NCBI RefSeq assembly: GCF_001083785.1
Contig: NZ_LAVL01000015.1
Coordinates: 39,261 to 103,260 of the forward strand
Source: Nonomuraea sp. SBT364
GTDB taxonomy: Bacteria > Actinomycetota > Actinomycetes > Streptosporangiales > Streptosporangiaceae
DNA: 64,000 nucleotides
Direction of reading: 5' to 3'
The notes under the pieces were generated by a model. The model saw only the letters and a list, made by a program, of their open reading frames with translations. It did not search any database and had not been told where the DNA came from. A program made the translations under genes and the position numbers. Below are positions 41,264 through 50,076 of the stretch, one piece after another; within the stretch, counting starts at the first letter, position 1; the number at the start of each line of letters is the position of its first letter.

Positions 41264-42232
41264 TCAGCCCAGGAACGCCCCGGCGTTGCCGCCGAGCAGC
41301 TTGGCGCGCGCCGCTTCGGACAGGAAGCCCGCCTTGCGGACCAGCGCCCCGACGGGCGACTCGCCGAGCGGGTAGGGGTAGTCGGAGCCCAGCATCACGT
41401 GGTCCTCGCCGATCGTGTCGACGAGCAGCCGCAGCGCCCGCTCGTCGAAGACGACGGTGTCGACGCCGAACCTGCCGAGATAGGCCGACGGCGGCCGCTC
41501 CGAGACGCCGATCAGGTCGTTCCTGCGGTGCCAGGCGTTCTCGAACCGGCCCAGCCAGAACGCGAACGACCCGCCGCCGTGCGCGAAGCAGATCCGCAGC
41601 GTCTCCGGTACGCGGTCGAAGACGCCGCCGAGGATCATCGCCAGGATCGACAGGTGCGTCTCGGCGGGCATGCCCACCAGCCACTGCGCCATCCACCGCT
41701 CGACCCTCGCGCCGCCGGGCATGTCCCACGGGTGTACGAAGACCGGCACGCCGCGTTCGGCGCAGTGCTGGAGGAACTGCACGATCCCGGCGTCGTCGAG
41801 GTCGCGGTCGCCGACGTGGTTGCCGATCTCCACGCCCCGGTGCCCAGCCGCGATGCTCCGGTCGAGTTCCGCGCAGGCCAGGTCCGGGTCCTGCAACGGC
41901 ACCTGGCAGAACGGGATCAGCCGGTCGCCGTCGCAGATCTCCAGCGCCAGGTCGTTGAAGATCTTCGCGACCCGTACGGCCTCGGCGGCGGGCCTGTCGT
42001 AGGCGAAGAACACCGGCGTCGGCGAGACGACCTGCCGGTCCACGCCGTCGCGGTCCATGGCGGCCAGGCGGACGCCGGCATTCCAGCAGTCATCCTGAAT
42101 TTTCCGGAAACTTCGGTCGTTGACGAGGATCGTCGCCTCGCGCTCCGACTCGATCCGCAACCGGGGCGCGCCCGGCCAGCCCAGCTCGGGCCAGCCCCTG
42201 GGCACGTGGTGCGTGTGAACGTCGACGATCAT
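41264..42232 (-). CDS. 2-amino-3-carboxymuconate-6-semialdehyde decarboxylase (ACMSD)
   Basis: 322 aa metal-dependent amidohydrolase fold. Metal ligands are in VDVHTHHVPRGW, FVHPWDMPGG and GSDYPYPLGE, and FAHGGGSF is conserved in ACMSDs. It decarboxylates ACMS to 2-aminomuconate semialdehyde, diverting flux from NAD synthesis to full catabolism. Follows the dioxygenase with no gap (TGA then ATG). Confidence 0.92.
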   Translation of the reverse strand: MIVDVHTHHVPRGWPELGWPGAPRLRIESEREATILVNDRSFRKIQDDCWNAGVRLAAMDRDGVDRQVVSPTPVFFAYDRPAAEAVRVAKIFNDLALEICDGDRLIPFCQVPLQDPDLACAELDRSIAAGHRGVEIGNHVGDRDLDDAGIVQFLQHCAERGVPVFVHPWDMPGGARVERWMAQWLVGMPAETHLSILAMILGGVFDRVPETLRICFAHGGGSFAFWLGRFENAWHRRNDLIGVSERPPSAYLGRFGVDTVVFDERALRLLVDTIGEDHVMLGSDYPYPLGESPVGALVRKAGFLSEAARAKLLGGNAGAFLG

Positions 42233-42748
42233 TCAGCCCTTGCCAGGATGGAGTGTGCCGCAGGCGTCACAGGTGCGCGCCTTCTCGTCGGTGTAGAACG
42301 CGTTGAACACCGGCGGCAGGTCCTTGACGATGTCACGCACCTGCAGCTCGACCTGGTGCACCAGCGCGGCGCACCCCGGGCAGTACCACTGGAACCGCTC
42401 CAGGACGCCCTCCGGCCGCACGCGCTCCACCACCAGCCCGACCGACCCCTCCTCGGGCCGCTGCGGCGAGTGCGGCATCCCGGGCGGCAGCAGCCACATC
42501 TGCCCCTCCCGGATGTGCACGGTGTCGGGCCCGTCGTCGGTCATCACGTTCACGTGCATGTTGCCGCGGACCTGGTAGAACAGCTCCTCGTACGGGTCGA
42601 TGTGGAAGTCGGTGCGGGCGTTGGGCCCGCCGACGACCATCACGATGAAGTCCTCGGCCCCCTCGAACACCACCTTGTTGCCCACCGGGGGCTTGAGCAG
42701 ATGGGCGTGCTCGTCGATCCACTTGGTGAAGTCGATGGGCGGGATCAT
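42233..42748 (-). CDS. 3-hydroxyanthranilate 3,4-dioxygenase
   Basis: 171 aa cupin that opens the aromatic ring to ACMS. Iron ligands are in [17 protein letters not shown] and MPHSPQRP. The C-terminal WYCPGC and ARTCDACG pairs form the rubredoxin-like metal site found in bacterial enzymes. The start ATG 42748 overlaps the preceding stop in ATGA. Confidence 0.94.
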   Translation of the reverse strand: MIPPIDFTKWIDEHAHLLKPPVGNKVVFEGAEDFIVMVVGGPNARTDFHIDPYEELFYQVRGNMHVNVMTDDGPDTVHIREGQMWLLPPGMPHSPQRPEEGSVGLVVERVRPEGVLERFQWYCPGCAALVHQVELQVRDIVKDLPPVFNAFYTDEKARTCDACGTLHPGKG

Positions 42749-43179
42749 GATGGCTCCTGGGGGTGGTAGGCGACGGCTTGCATCTCGATCAGCAGGTGGG
42801 GGTGCGGCAGCTGGTGCACCGCGACCGTGGTCCGCGTCGGTCCCTCCTCGTCGAAGAACTCGGCGTAGACCTCGTTGTAGCCCCTGAAGTCGTTCATGTT
42901 GACCAGGTACGTGGTGATCTGTACGAGGTCGGCCAGCGAGCCTCCGGCGGCCTTGAGGATGTCGCCGATGTTCTCGATCACCGCCCTGGTCTGCTCGCGG
43001 ATGTTCAGCTCGGCCGCGCCGTGCTTGTCGACGCGCACGCCGACGAAGGAGTTGTCGGGCCGGCGCGAGCTCGTGCCCGACACGTACAGGAAGTCGCCCG
43101 CCCGCTTCACGTGCGGGAACCGGCCGAGCGGCGTCGCCTTTCCGCGCACCTGCAGTGCCTCGCCCCGATCACGGCTCAC
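42745..43179 (-). CDS. 2-aminomuconate deaminase (RidA family)
   Basis: 144 aa RidA/YjgF fold: [34 protein letters not shown] and [21 protein letters not shown]. In this operon the paralogue would release ammonia from 2-aminomuconate to give 4-oxalocrotonate. The function is assigned mainly by context, because RidA folds are similar to each other. GTG start overlaps the preceding TGA. Confidence 0.88.
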   Translation of the reverse strand: MSRDRGEALQVRGKATPLGRFPHVKRAGDFLYVSGTSSRRPDNSFVGVRVDKHGAAELNIREQTRAVIENIGDILKAAGGSLADLVQITTYLVNMNDFRGYNEVYAEFFDEEGPTRTTVAVHQLPHPHLLIEMQAVAYHPQEPS

Positions 43180-43973
43180 TGAGAGAACACCGCCCGCACC
43201 GAGCCCAGCCCGTCGATGTGCGCCTCGAAGGCGTCGCCGGGCTCCACCGGCACGACCGGGCCGAGCGCGCCGGTCAGCACCACGTCACCGGCCCGCAGCG
43301 GGTGCGCCGTGCGGCCCAGCGCCCCGGCCAGCCAGACGGCGGCGTTGAGCGGGTGGCCCATGCACGCGGCCCCGGAGCCCGCCGACACCTCCTGCCCGGC
43401 CCGCGTCATCGTCATGCCGGCCAGCCGCAGGTCCGTCCCCATCAGCGGGACGGGCGTGCTGCCCAGCACGAACGCGCCGGCGGAGGCGTTGTCGGCGACG
43501 GTGTCGGCCAGCGTGATGTCCCAGTCGGTGACGCGCGAGTCGGCGATCTCGATGGCGGGCAGCACGAAGTCGACCGCCCGCATCACCTCCGCCACGGTGA
43601 ACGGCCCGCCCTCCAGGTCGGCGCCCATCACCAGGGCGATCTCCGCCTCGGCCCGAGGCTGCAGGAGCCTGTCCAGCGGCACCGGAAGCCCGTCGAGATA
43701 TGCCACGTCAGCGAAAAGCATGCCGTAGGTGGGCTCGTCGATCCCGAGCTGCTTCTGCACCAGCGGGTTCGTCACGCCGATCTTCCTGCCGACCAGCCGC
43801 CGTCCCTCGCCGAGCGCCCGCGTCGTGTTGATCTCCTGTACGGCGTAGCCGTCGGCCACGGTGCTGACCAGGTCCCGGATGGGCGCGCACGGCTTACCCG
43901 ACCGGGCCGCCTCCAGCAGTCGGTCGGCGGCCTGACCACGCGCATCGACTGCCTGCGACCATTCATCGTGCAT
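43176..43973 (-). CDS. 2-oxo-3-hexenedioate decarboxylase / 2-oxopent-4-enoate hydratase family
   Basis: 265 aa. Metal ligands in [12 protein letters not shown] and the surrounding ALEI-like PAIEIADSR block mark the MhpD/DmpH family, in which decarboxylase and hydratase members look alike. Given the operon, decarboxylation of 4-oxalocrotonate is most likely. ATG 43973 overlaps the dehydrogenase end by 11 bases. No separate hydratase or aldolase gene is present to finish the route. Confidence 0.87.
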   Translation of the reverse strand: MHDEWSQAVDARGQAADRLLEAARSGKPCAPIRDLVSTVADGYAVQEINTTRALGEGRRLVGRKIGVTNPLVQKQLGIDEPTYGMLFADVAYLDGLPVPLDRLLQPRAEAEIALVMGADLEGGPFTVAEVMRAVDFVLPAIEIADSRVTDWDITLADTVADNASAGAFVLGSTPVPLMGTDLRLAGMTMTRAGQEVSAGSGAACMGHPLNAAVWLAGALGRTAHPLRAGDVVLTGALGPVVPVEPGDAFEAHIDGLGSVRAVFSQ

Positions 43974-45375
43974 CGGGGTGCTCCAGCTTGATCGTGATCG
44001 TGGTGGGTTCGGAATAGAAGTCGAGCGACCGTGTCCCACCTTCCCTGCCTATGCCCGACAGCTTGACGCCGCCGAACGGGGTGCGCAGGTCGCGCAGATA
44101 CCAGGTGTTGACCCAGACGAGCCCGGCCTCGATCCGCTGCGCCACCCGGTGCGCCCGGTCGAGGTTCGTGGTCCACACGGTGGCCGCCAGTCCGTAGTCG
44201 CTGTCGTTGGCCAGCGCCACGGCCTCGTCCTCGCCGTCGAACGGCGCGACATGGCAGACCGGCCCGAAGATCTCTTCCCTGTTGAACGCCGACGACTCCG
44301 GCAGCCCGGTCACCACGGTGGGTTCCACGAAATACCCCCCGTCGCGCGCGTCGCCGAACTCCGGCACGCCGCCGCCCGTCAGGAACTTGGCCCCTTCGGC
44401 CCGGGCCAGCCCGTAGGCCCCGAGCACCTTGTCCCGGTGCTCGGCCGAGATCATCGGCTGCGGCTCCACCTCCCGCGCCCGGGCCGCGAGCCGCGCGCAG
44501 AACTCCTCGAACACCGGCCGCTCGACGTAGAGCCGCTCGGTGCACAGGCACACCTGACCGCCGTTGGTGAACACCGAGCGGACGCAGCCCTCGACCGCCC
44601 TGCCGAGATCGGAGTCGGCGAACACCAGACCCGCGTTCTTGCCGCCGAGCTCGAACGAGACGGGCCTGACCCGCTCCGACACCGAGCGCATGATCGCCGT
44701 GCCGGTGCTGGTGGAGCCGGTGAACGTCACCCCGCCGATGCCCGGGTGCTCGACCAGCAGCCGGCCGCTGGCGCCGTACCCGAAGATCACGTTGACCACG
44801 CCGCCGGGCAGGCCGGCGTCGGCGCAGATCTCCGCGAACAGCGAAGCCGAGCGGGGAGTGTTCTCCGACGGCTTGACCACGACCGTGTTGCCCGCCATCA
44901 GCGCGGGCGCGAGCTTCCAGGTCATGAGCAGGAACGGCAGGTTCCACGGCACGACCACCGCGACCACGCCGAGCGGCCTGCGCACGGTGTAGCTGAGCAC
45001 GCCGGGCAGGTGGAAGGCCTCCTCGGGGCGCTGGGCGGCGATCTCGGCGAACGCCCGGAAGTTCGCCGCGCCGCGCGGGACGTCGAGCGTGCGGGTCTGC
45101 TCCAGCGGCTTGCCGGTGTCGGCGATCTCCGCCGCGACCAGGTCGTCGAAGCGGGCCTCGATGCCGTCGGCCAGCCTGCGCATCCAGCCGGCCCGCTCCG
45201 CGGCGGGCAGCGCCGCCCAGCCGGGGGCCGCCTGCCCGGCGGCCGCCACGGCCTGCCGGACGACCTCCTCGTCCGCCTCGCGCGCCTGCCCGGTCTCCGC
45301 GCCGGTCACCGGGTCATGGACGCCGAACGCCGGCCCCAGGGCCACTCGCCGGCCGCCGATGAAGTGGTTCAGCAC
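43963..45375 (-). CDS. 2-aminomuconate 6-semialdehyde dehydrogenase
   Basis: 470 aa NAD-dependent aldehyde dehydrogenase. The catalytic Cys is in NGGQVCLCTERLY, the general base Glu in SFELGGKN, and the cofactor site includes GSTSTGTAIM. The related 2-hydroxymuconate semialdehyde dehydrogenases are an alternative, but neighbours indicate the 2-amino substrate. GTG 45375 follows GGAGGAG. First gene of the seven-gene operon; the promoter lies in the 131-base gap shared with the divergent VanZ gene. Confidence 0.92.
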   Translation of the reverse strand: MLNHFIGGRRVALGPAFGVHDPVTGAETGQAREADEEVVRQAVAAAGQAAPGWAALPAAERAGWMRRLADGIEARFDDLVAAEIADTGKPLEQTRTLDVPRGAANFRAFAEIAAQRPEEAFHLPGVLSYTVRRPLGVVAVVVPWNLPFLLMTWKLAPALMAGNTVVVKPSENTPRSASLFAEICADAGLPGGVVNVIFGYGASGRLLVEHPGIGGVTFTGSTSTGTAIMRSVSERVRPVSFELGGKNAGLVFADSDLGRAVEGCVRSVFTNGGQVCLCTERLYVERPVFEEFCARLAARAREVEPQPMISAEHRDKVLGAYGLARAEGAKFLTGGGVPEFGDARDGGYFVEPTVVTGLPESSAFNREEIFGPVCHVAPFDGEDEAVALANDSDYGLAATVWTTNLDRAHRVAQRIEAGLVWVNTWYLRDLRTPFGGVKLSGIGREGGTRSLDFYSEPTTITIKLEHPDAR

Positions 45376-45506
45376 CCAGATCTCCTCCTCCGCTCTGCAT
45401 CGTCTCTCGCCGGCGGGCGCCGCGCCATGCCGCTCGGCCATGATCGCGGAGACCTGTCCTGGGAGTCATCTTCTCGTAGCCACAAATCGGCCGACATCAT
45501 GGTCCG

Positions 45507-46049
45507 GTGAGACAGACGTGGGTTTTGTGGGGAAACGTCATTATTGCTGGTACCTTTGCGCTGTTTTTCGGGGTGCTCGCAATCATGCTCCTGGCCCGCC
45601 GGCGGGCCCGCCGGGGCCACCCGGCACCCCTGCGCACCGCCCTCGCCGACGTCGGCGTCGTGGTCGGCACCGCCCCCTGGATCTGGATGGTCCTCACCCC
45701 GGCCACCGGTCAGGAAGGTGTCAGCCTCGTCCCGTTCAGAGATCTCACCTGGATCGCCGGCGCGCCGTGGGAGACCGTGTTCGTGCAGGTCGGGGGCAAT
45801 CTGCTGGTGTTCGCGGCGCTGGGCGCGCTCCTGCCGGTGCGCACCGCGCGGATGGCCTCGACCGCCCGCGTGGCCGCCGTCGCGGCGGGCGCCTCCGCCC
45901 TCGTGGAGGTCCTCCAGTACGTCCTGCGGCTCGGCCGGTTCTCCTCCGTGGACGACGTGCTGATCAACACGCTGGGCGCGGTGGCCGCCGCGTTGGTTAC
46001 TCGCCGCTGGTGGGCGTCTCATGTTTCGGCCACGTCATATTCCCGGTAA
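45507..46049 (+). CDS. VanZ-like membrane protein
   Basis: 180 aa with about five membrane segments. The VanZ family pattern is visible: LVPFRDL, GGNLLVFAALGALLP, ASALVEVLQYVLRLGRFSSVDDVLINTLGA. VanZ homologues affect teicoplanin susceptibility or cell-envelope traits in some species; no van genes are nearby. GTG 45507 has no clear ribosome site, so it may be leaderless. Confidence 0.85.
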   Translation: MRQTWVLWGNVIIAGTFALFFGVLAIMLLARRRARRGHPAPLRTALADVGVVVGTAPWIWMVLTPATGQEGVSLVPFRDLTWIAGAPWETVFVQVGGNLLVFAALGALLPVRTARMASTARVAAVAAGASALVEVLQYVLRLGRFSSVDDVLINTLGAVAAALVTRRWWASHVSATSYSR

Positions 46050-46202
46050 TGGGCCGCTGAAAACCCGCACTAATCGACACAGAGGCATACAACGCTCAAA
46101 AGAATGCTCGGTACCAACCTCCGTATCTGTGCGATCGTGGACAAGACGGGGCAAGTTCTCTGGAGACGCCAAACCCGCTTGGTGACAGAGGGTGATCGAA
46201 CA

Positions 46203-46955
46203 GTGTCTGAATCCCCGGTACCCCACGAGCCCCCTATCTATCGACGCATCGCCGACGGCCTCCGCTCCCGGATCCTGTCCGGCGAATTGCGTGACGGGGA
46301 CCGGCTGCCGGGCGAGAACGCGCTCATGGCCGACCACGCAATCGCACGGGCCACCGCCAGGCAGGCGCTTGCGGTACTGATCAACGAAGGGCTGGCGGTG
46401 CCGAAGCGAGGCTCGGGGGTCTACGTGAGACTGTTCAAACCGATCCGCCGGCACGGCTCCCGCCGTCTGGCGCGCGAGCAGTGGGGCCAGGGACGATCCA
46501 TCTGGGAGGCCGACACGCGCGGCCGCCCCTTCACCGTCGACGAGGTCGAGGTGGCCCGCGAAGAGGCCCCCGAAGAGATCGCCGGCGTGCTGGAGAGCCG
46601 CGAGGTCTGGGTGCGCAGGCGGCGCTACTCCGTCGACTCCCGGCCCGTGCAGCTCGCCACCTCCTACTTCCCGGCGCGGCTCGTCGAGGGCAGCGCCATC
46701 ACCGCCGCCGAGATCGGGCCCGGCGGCGTCTACGCCAGGCTGAGCGACCTCGGCCTGCCCCCCGCCCACTTCACCGAGGAGGTGCGCGCCCGCATGCCCC
46801 GCCCCCGCGAGAGCGTCATGCTCGGCCTGCCCGGCGGCACCCCGGTGATCGTCATCGACCGCACCGCCTACACCGCGGGCGGCCTGCCCGTCGAGCTCAA
46901 CGAGATGGTCCTGGACTCAGCCGCTTACGTACTCCAGTACGACTTCGACGCCTGA
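46203..46955 (+). CDS. GntR/HutC-family regulator with UTRA domain
   Basis: 250 aa. N-terminal GntR winged helix (about 8-72: IYRRIADGLRSRILSGELRDGDRLPGE, then ATARQALAVLINEGL) and C-terminal UTRA ligand domain (about 90-245). The target is unknown; it could control the kynurenine operon 0.8 kb away or a remote locus. GTG 46203 is the best start for the domain. The frame is open further upstream to 46104. Confidence 0.87.
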   Translation: MSESPVPHEPPIYRRIADGLRSRILSGELRDGDRLPGENALMADHAIARATARQALAVLINEGLAVPKRGSGVYVRLFKPIRRHGSRRLAREQWGQGRSIWEADTRGRPFTVDEVEVAREEAPEEIAGVLESREVWVRRRRYSVDSRPVQLATSYFPARLVEGSAITAAEIGPGGVYARLSDLGLPPAHFTEEVRARMPRPRESVMLGLPGGTPVIVIDRTAYTAGGLPVELNEMVLDSAAYVLQYDFDA

Positions 46956-47066
46956 GTCAAGAAGGCTAGGTTGACCTGTCCTCCACGATCATTGACGTCT
47001 CTAGAGATGTGCCGCACCTTCGAAGGAGATGGAACCTCGCACAGGGGCCCCTGGAAGGTTGACCAG

Positions 47067-47297
47067 ATGACCTTTGACCGGCATCTAGCAGAGATCGCCC
47101 GGGAGTTCCCGAAGTGGACCATCTGGCGAAGCGACGCAGGCCGCTGGTGGGCCACCCGTCACCACCCGCTGGACGCGGCCCAGCGCGACGCCGGATGCGC
47201 GATGACCATCGACGCGGACGACCCGGAGCAACTGCGCGAGCAGCTCCGGGACCAGGAGCGGCGCGCCGGCGAGGAGGAGGGGCGCGCCCCTCCCTGA
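47067..47297 (+). CDS. Small conserved-type protein, unknown function
   Basis: 76 aa. Starts MTFDRHLAEIAREFPKWT, with SDAGRWWATR in the centre and a charged helical tail. A short Trp-rich protein of this kind often follows GntR genes in actinomycetes, in my recollection. ATG 47067 has AAGG at useful spacing; the frame is open further upstream but lacks typical coding. Ends right at a terminator hairpin. Confidence 0.65.
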   Translation: MTFDRHLAEIAREFPKWTIWRSDAGRWWATRHHPLDAAQRDAGCAMTIDADDPEQLREQLRDQERRAGEEEGRAPP

Positions 47298-47326
47298 GGC
47301 GTGGGCCGTGCTCGCCGGCCCACGCC
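47298..47326 (+). terminator. Hairpin at end of the small gene
   Basis: GGCGTGGGCC / GGCCCACGCC, 10-base perfect arms and a 9-base loop starting at the base after the stop codon. Confidence 0.8.
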
Positions 47327-47337
47327 CGCAAGCCGCC

Positions 47338-47374
47338 CGGTGCCGGGTCCTGCGTCTCGGCGGCCCCGGCACCG
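47338..47374. terminator. Middle hairpin in convergent region
   Basis: CGGTGCCGGG / CCCGGCACCG, 10-base perfect arms with a 17-base loop. It lies between the hairpins at 47298 and 47398; three stems fill the 163-base gap. Confidence 0.6.
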
Positions 47375-47397
47375 GGCCACCAACGGGGCCACCTGAC

Positions 47398-47436
47398 GTG
47401 GAAGCCTCCGACCCGATCGGGGGCGGAGGCTTCCAC
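47398..47436 (-). terminator. Terminator of the DivIVA-like gene
   Basis: GTGGAAGCCTCCG / CGGAGGCTTCCAC, 13-base perfect arms and a 13-base loop, beginning 24 bases past the DivIVA-like stop on the minus strand. Confidence 0.85.
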
Positions 47437-47460
47437 TTCGCCGCGGTGCGCGGCTCCTGA

Positions 47461-48483
47461 CTACTTGCGCAGCTCCGAGAGACGGCCGAGGTTCACGTCC
47501 GTGTCGTCGGAGCTCTCCTCCACCGGTTCCTGCACGTCCTCCCGCTCGACGACGATCCGCACGTCGTCCTGCGGGGCCGGGCCGACCGCGGGCTGGGTGG
47601 CGTCGGCGACGAGGGCGCCGGCGGCGGACTCGTTGCGCATGAGGTCGCTCAGCACGGTGCTGACCTCGTTGAGCCGCCGCACCACCTCGGTGTGGGTGTT
47701 GGTCAGGTATTCCACCCGCCGGCCGGCGTGCTCGTCCAGCGCGGTGACCCGCTGCTGCGCCGTCGCGAGCGCCGCCTCGGCCTCCGCGTGCGCGGCGGCG
47801 ACCGTCTGCTCGGCCTCCGCCCGCGCGCCCGTCACCGTCTTCTCGGCCTCGGCCTGAGCGGTGGTGACGAGCCGCTCCGCCTCGGCGCGCGCACCGCCGA
47901 CCAGCTGTTCGGCCTCCGCCTGGGCGGACGTCACCATGCGCTCCGCCTCGGCGTGCGCCTCGCGCAGGCGGCTCTCGGCCTCGGCGCGGGCGCTGCCGCG
48001 CGTCTCCTCGGCGTCGGCGCCCGCCTGGGCCAGCATCCGCTCGGCGGCCTCGGTGGCCTCACCCACCCGCCGCTCGGCCTCGGCCTGCGCGGAGGTGAGG
48101 ATCTTGTCGGCCGTCTCGCGGGCCGTGCTCGTCACCCGCTCGGACTCCGACCTGGCGGCCTCGCGCAGCGCCGTGGCCTCGGCCTCGGCATCCTCGCGCA
48201 GCGCCGTCGCCTCTTCCTGGCCCAGCTTGAGTATCTGCTCCAGCCGGGTGCTGGGATTGAAGTTCTGCGGCACCTCGGCGATCTGCCGCCTGGCCTCCGC
48301 GAGCTCGACCCGGCCCTGCTCGGCCTGGTCGATCGCGCGCGCCAGCCGCTCTTCGAGATCCCTGACTTGGTTACGGGTGCGGATCATGTAGTCGTGAACC
48401 TGGCGGCGGTTGTAGCCGCGCATCACGACCTCGAAGGTGTCCTCTTGCATCAGATCGGGAATGCTCTCGTGCCGGTTTGTCAT
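47461..48483 (-). CDS. DivIVA-like protein with ten 11-residue repeats
   Basis: 340 aa cytoplasmic coiled coil. Residues about 12-55 carry a DivIVA-like membrane-curvature motif (FEVVMRGYNRRQVHDYM). Residues 131-240 are ten consecutive 11-residue units of the type xAxAEAExxVx, a hendecad rather than heptad coiled coil, with an acidic disordered tail after about 280. It resembles polarity or cytoskeletal proteins of the Scy/DivIVA type in actinomycetes. Hendecads favour a straight left-right mixed rod. ATG 48483 has only a weak RBS. Confidence 0.85.
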   Translation of the reverse strand: MTNRHESIPDLMQEDTFEVVMRGYNRRQVHDYMIRTRNQVRDLEERLARAIDQAEQGRVELAEARRQIAEVPQNFNPSTRLEQILKLGQEEATALREDAEAEATALREAARSESERVTSTARETADKILTSAQAEAERRVGEATEAAERMLAQAGADAEETRGSARAEAESRLREAHAEAERMVTSAQAEAEQLVGGARAEAERLVTTAQAEAEKTVTGARAEAEQTVAAAHAEAEAALATAQQRVTALDEHAGRRVEYLTNTHTEVVRRLNEVSTVLSDLMRNESAAGALVADATQPAVGPAPQDDVRIVVEREDVQEPVEESSDDTDVNLGRLSELRK

Positions 48484-48606
48484 GCTCTACCTAAGGGGTT
48501 GCGTGAGGCGGGGAAAACTGCGGGTTGTGAGGGTCTGACGACGAGACGTTAAGAGTCGACTTTCCTGCCATCTGCCCACCTCCGCAACCGGAACGCCTGA
48601 GGAGAG

Positions 48607-49149
48607 ATGGGAATTACGATGTGGCAGATGTACATCGCGGCATTGGACGACGGGGCTGTTCCTGACATCCATCCTCAGGCCTACATCGCCCCCGGTGCGG
48701 TCGTGGTCGGCAGGGTGTCGATCGGCAGGGCGTCCAACATCTGGTACGGCTCCGTTCTGCGAGGGGACGATGAGCGGATAGAGATCGACGAGGAGTGCAA
48801 CGTGCAGGACCTGTGCTGCCTGCACTCCGATCCGGGTGAGCCCGCGATCCTGGAGTCGCGGGTCAGCCTGGGGCACAAGGCCATGGTGCACGGCGCCCAC
48901 GTGGAGTCGGGCGCGCTGATCGGCATCGGGGCCATCGTGCTGGGCGGCGCCCGCGTCGGCGCGGGCACGCTGGTGGCCGCCGGAGCCCTGGTGGGCCCCG
49001 GCAAGAAGATCCCGTCCGGGGTGCTGGTCGCCGGTGTGCCGGGAAAGATCGTGCGCGAGCTCACCGACGACGACCGGGCGTCCTTCGCCCGCACGCCGGA
49101 CACCTACATGGCCAAGGCGCTCAGGCACCGGCAGGCGTCAACAGTTTGA
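48607..49149 (+). CDS. Gamma-carbonic anhydrase-family protein
   Basis: 180 aa left-handed beta-helix with hexapeptide repeats (AYIAPGAVVVGRVSIG). Three candidate zinc histidines occur in CCLHSD, SLGHKAM and MVHGAH, at gamma-CA spacing. Many members of this branch are poorly active or have other roles, so carbonic anhydrase activity is likely but not certain. ATG 48607 is very close to the GGAGAG; ATG 48619 is an alternative. Its end overlaps the convergent lipoprotein by 29 bases. Confidence 0.83.
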   Translation: MGITMWQMYIAALDDGAVPDIHPQAYIAPGAVVVGRVSIGRASNIWYGSVLRGDDERIEIDEECNVQDLCCLHSDPGEPAILESRVSLGHKAMVHGAHVESGALIGIGAIVLGGARVGAGTLVAAGALVGPGKKIPSGVLVAGVPGKIVRELTDDDRASFARTPDTYMAKALRHRQASTV

Positions 49150-50023
49150 TCAGGACCTCGTCCGACACCGAGGCGGTGTTGAGCGGGTCGGCGTACTCGG
49201 GCATCTCCGGCCGCAGGAACCGGACGTAGTCGACGGTCAGCTTCAGGTCGGGCACGCCCCTGACCTGTTTGGCGTTGCCCTTGGTCGCGTCCTTCTTGAG
49301 CGTGCTGTAGCTGTCCCAGTCGGTGTAGGCGGTCACGCCCCACTGCAGCACCTCGGGCAGCTCCGACGGCCAGCGGCTGCCGACCTTCCACGCGCCGCCC
49401 TCGTCCTTGTAGAGGGCGACCGCGACCCGGCCCACCCGGGCCAGCACCAGCTCCACCCAGGTGCCCTCGACGGCCAGCTCCTGCGGCTTGGAGCTGCCGT
49501 CCCTGGTGAACTTCACCTCGACCCGGCCGCTCCTGTCGCCGGTGCCGGTGGTGACGGACATCCAGTTCGGGTTCGCGTACGAGCCCGGGACCCTGGCCAT
49601 CAGGCCGCCGAGCGAGAACTTGCGCTTGGGCTTGCCGCCCTTCTTGCCCTCGACCTTGACCCGGGCGTGCATGACGATGTCGCCGGCCAGTTCCTGATAG
49701 ACGAACGGGCCGCGGAAGCCGTCGAACCAGGCTGACGTCTTCGGCTCCAGATAGAGGGCGCCCTTGGCGGTCTTGTCCACGTCGAGGGCGGCGATCCGGT
49801 CGATGTCCTTCTCGGTCTCGCTCAGCTTGGTCCACATCGACAGGTCGGTGGCGGTGTCGAACTCGGTCGACCCCCCGCCCACCTCGCCGCCGGGCGCCGG
49901 TGGCGAGGCCTTGGCGAGTGTGAGCACGCCGGGGACGGTCGTCGGCGGCTGCGCCGTCGTCGCCGTGCCGCACCCCGCGACCACGCACAAAGCCATCACA
50001 CTCCCCGCCATCTTTGCCCTCAT
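49121..50023 (-). CDS. Lipoprotein with concanavalin-like fold (DUF1349-like)
   Basis: 300 aa. A lipobox with Cys lies in LCVVAGC near the N-terminus. The mature protein has a beta-sandwich pattern (FVYQELAGDIVMHARVKVEG, GLMARVPGS, GRVAVALYKDEG) similar to DUF1349/concanavalin-like glucan-binding proteins; the specific family is tentative. Start uncertain among ATGs 50032, 50023 and 50011; 50023 keeps the positive N-region. Role in envelope polysaccharide recognition is inference. Confidence 0.7.
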   Translation of the reverse strand: MRAKMAGSVMALCVVAGCGTATTAQPPTTVPGVLTLAKASPPAPGGEVGGGSTEFDTATDLSMWTKLSETEKDIDRIAALDVDKTAKGALYLEPKTSAWFDGFRGPFVYQELAGDIVMHARVKVEGKKGGKPKRKFSLGGLMARVPGSYANPNWMSVTTGTGDRSGRVEVKFTRDGSSKPQELAVEGTWVELVLARVGRVAVALYKDEGGAWKVGSRWPSELPEVLQWGVTAYTDWDSYSTLKKDATKGNAKQVRGVPDLKLTVDYVRFLRPEMPEYADPLNTASVSDEVLIKLLTPAGA

Positions 50024-50076
50024 AGCGGCCATTCTGCCGTGTTCCGGCCGCGGGTGATTCGAGTTCGCCCAGTACG

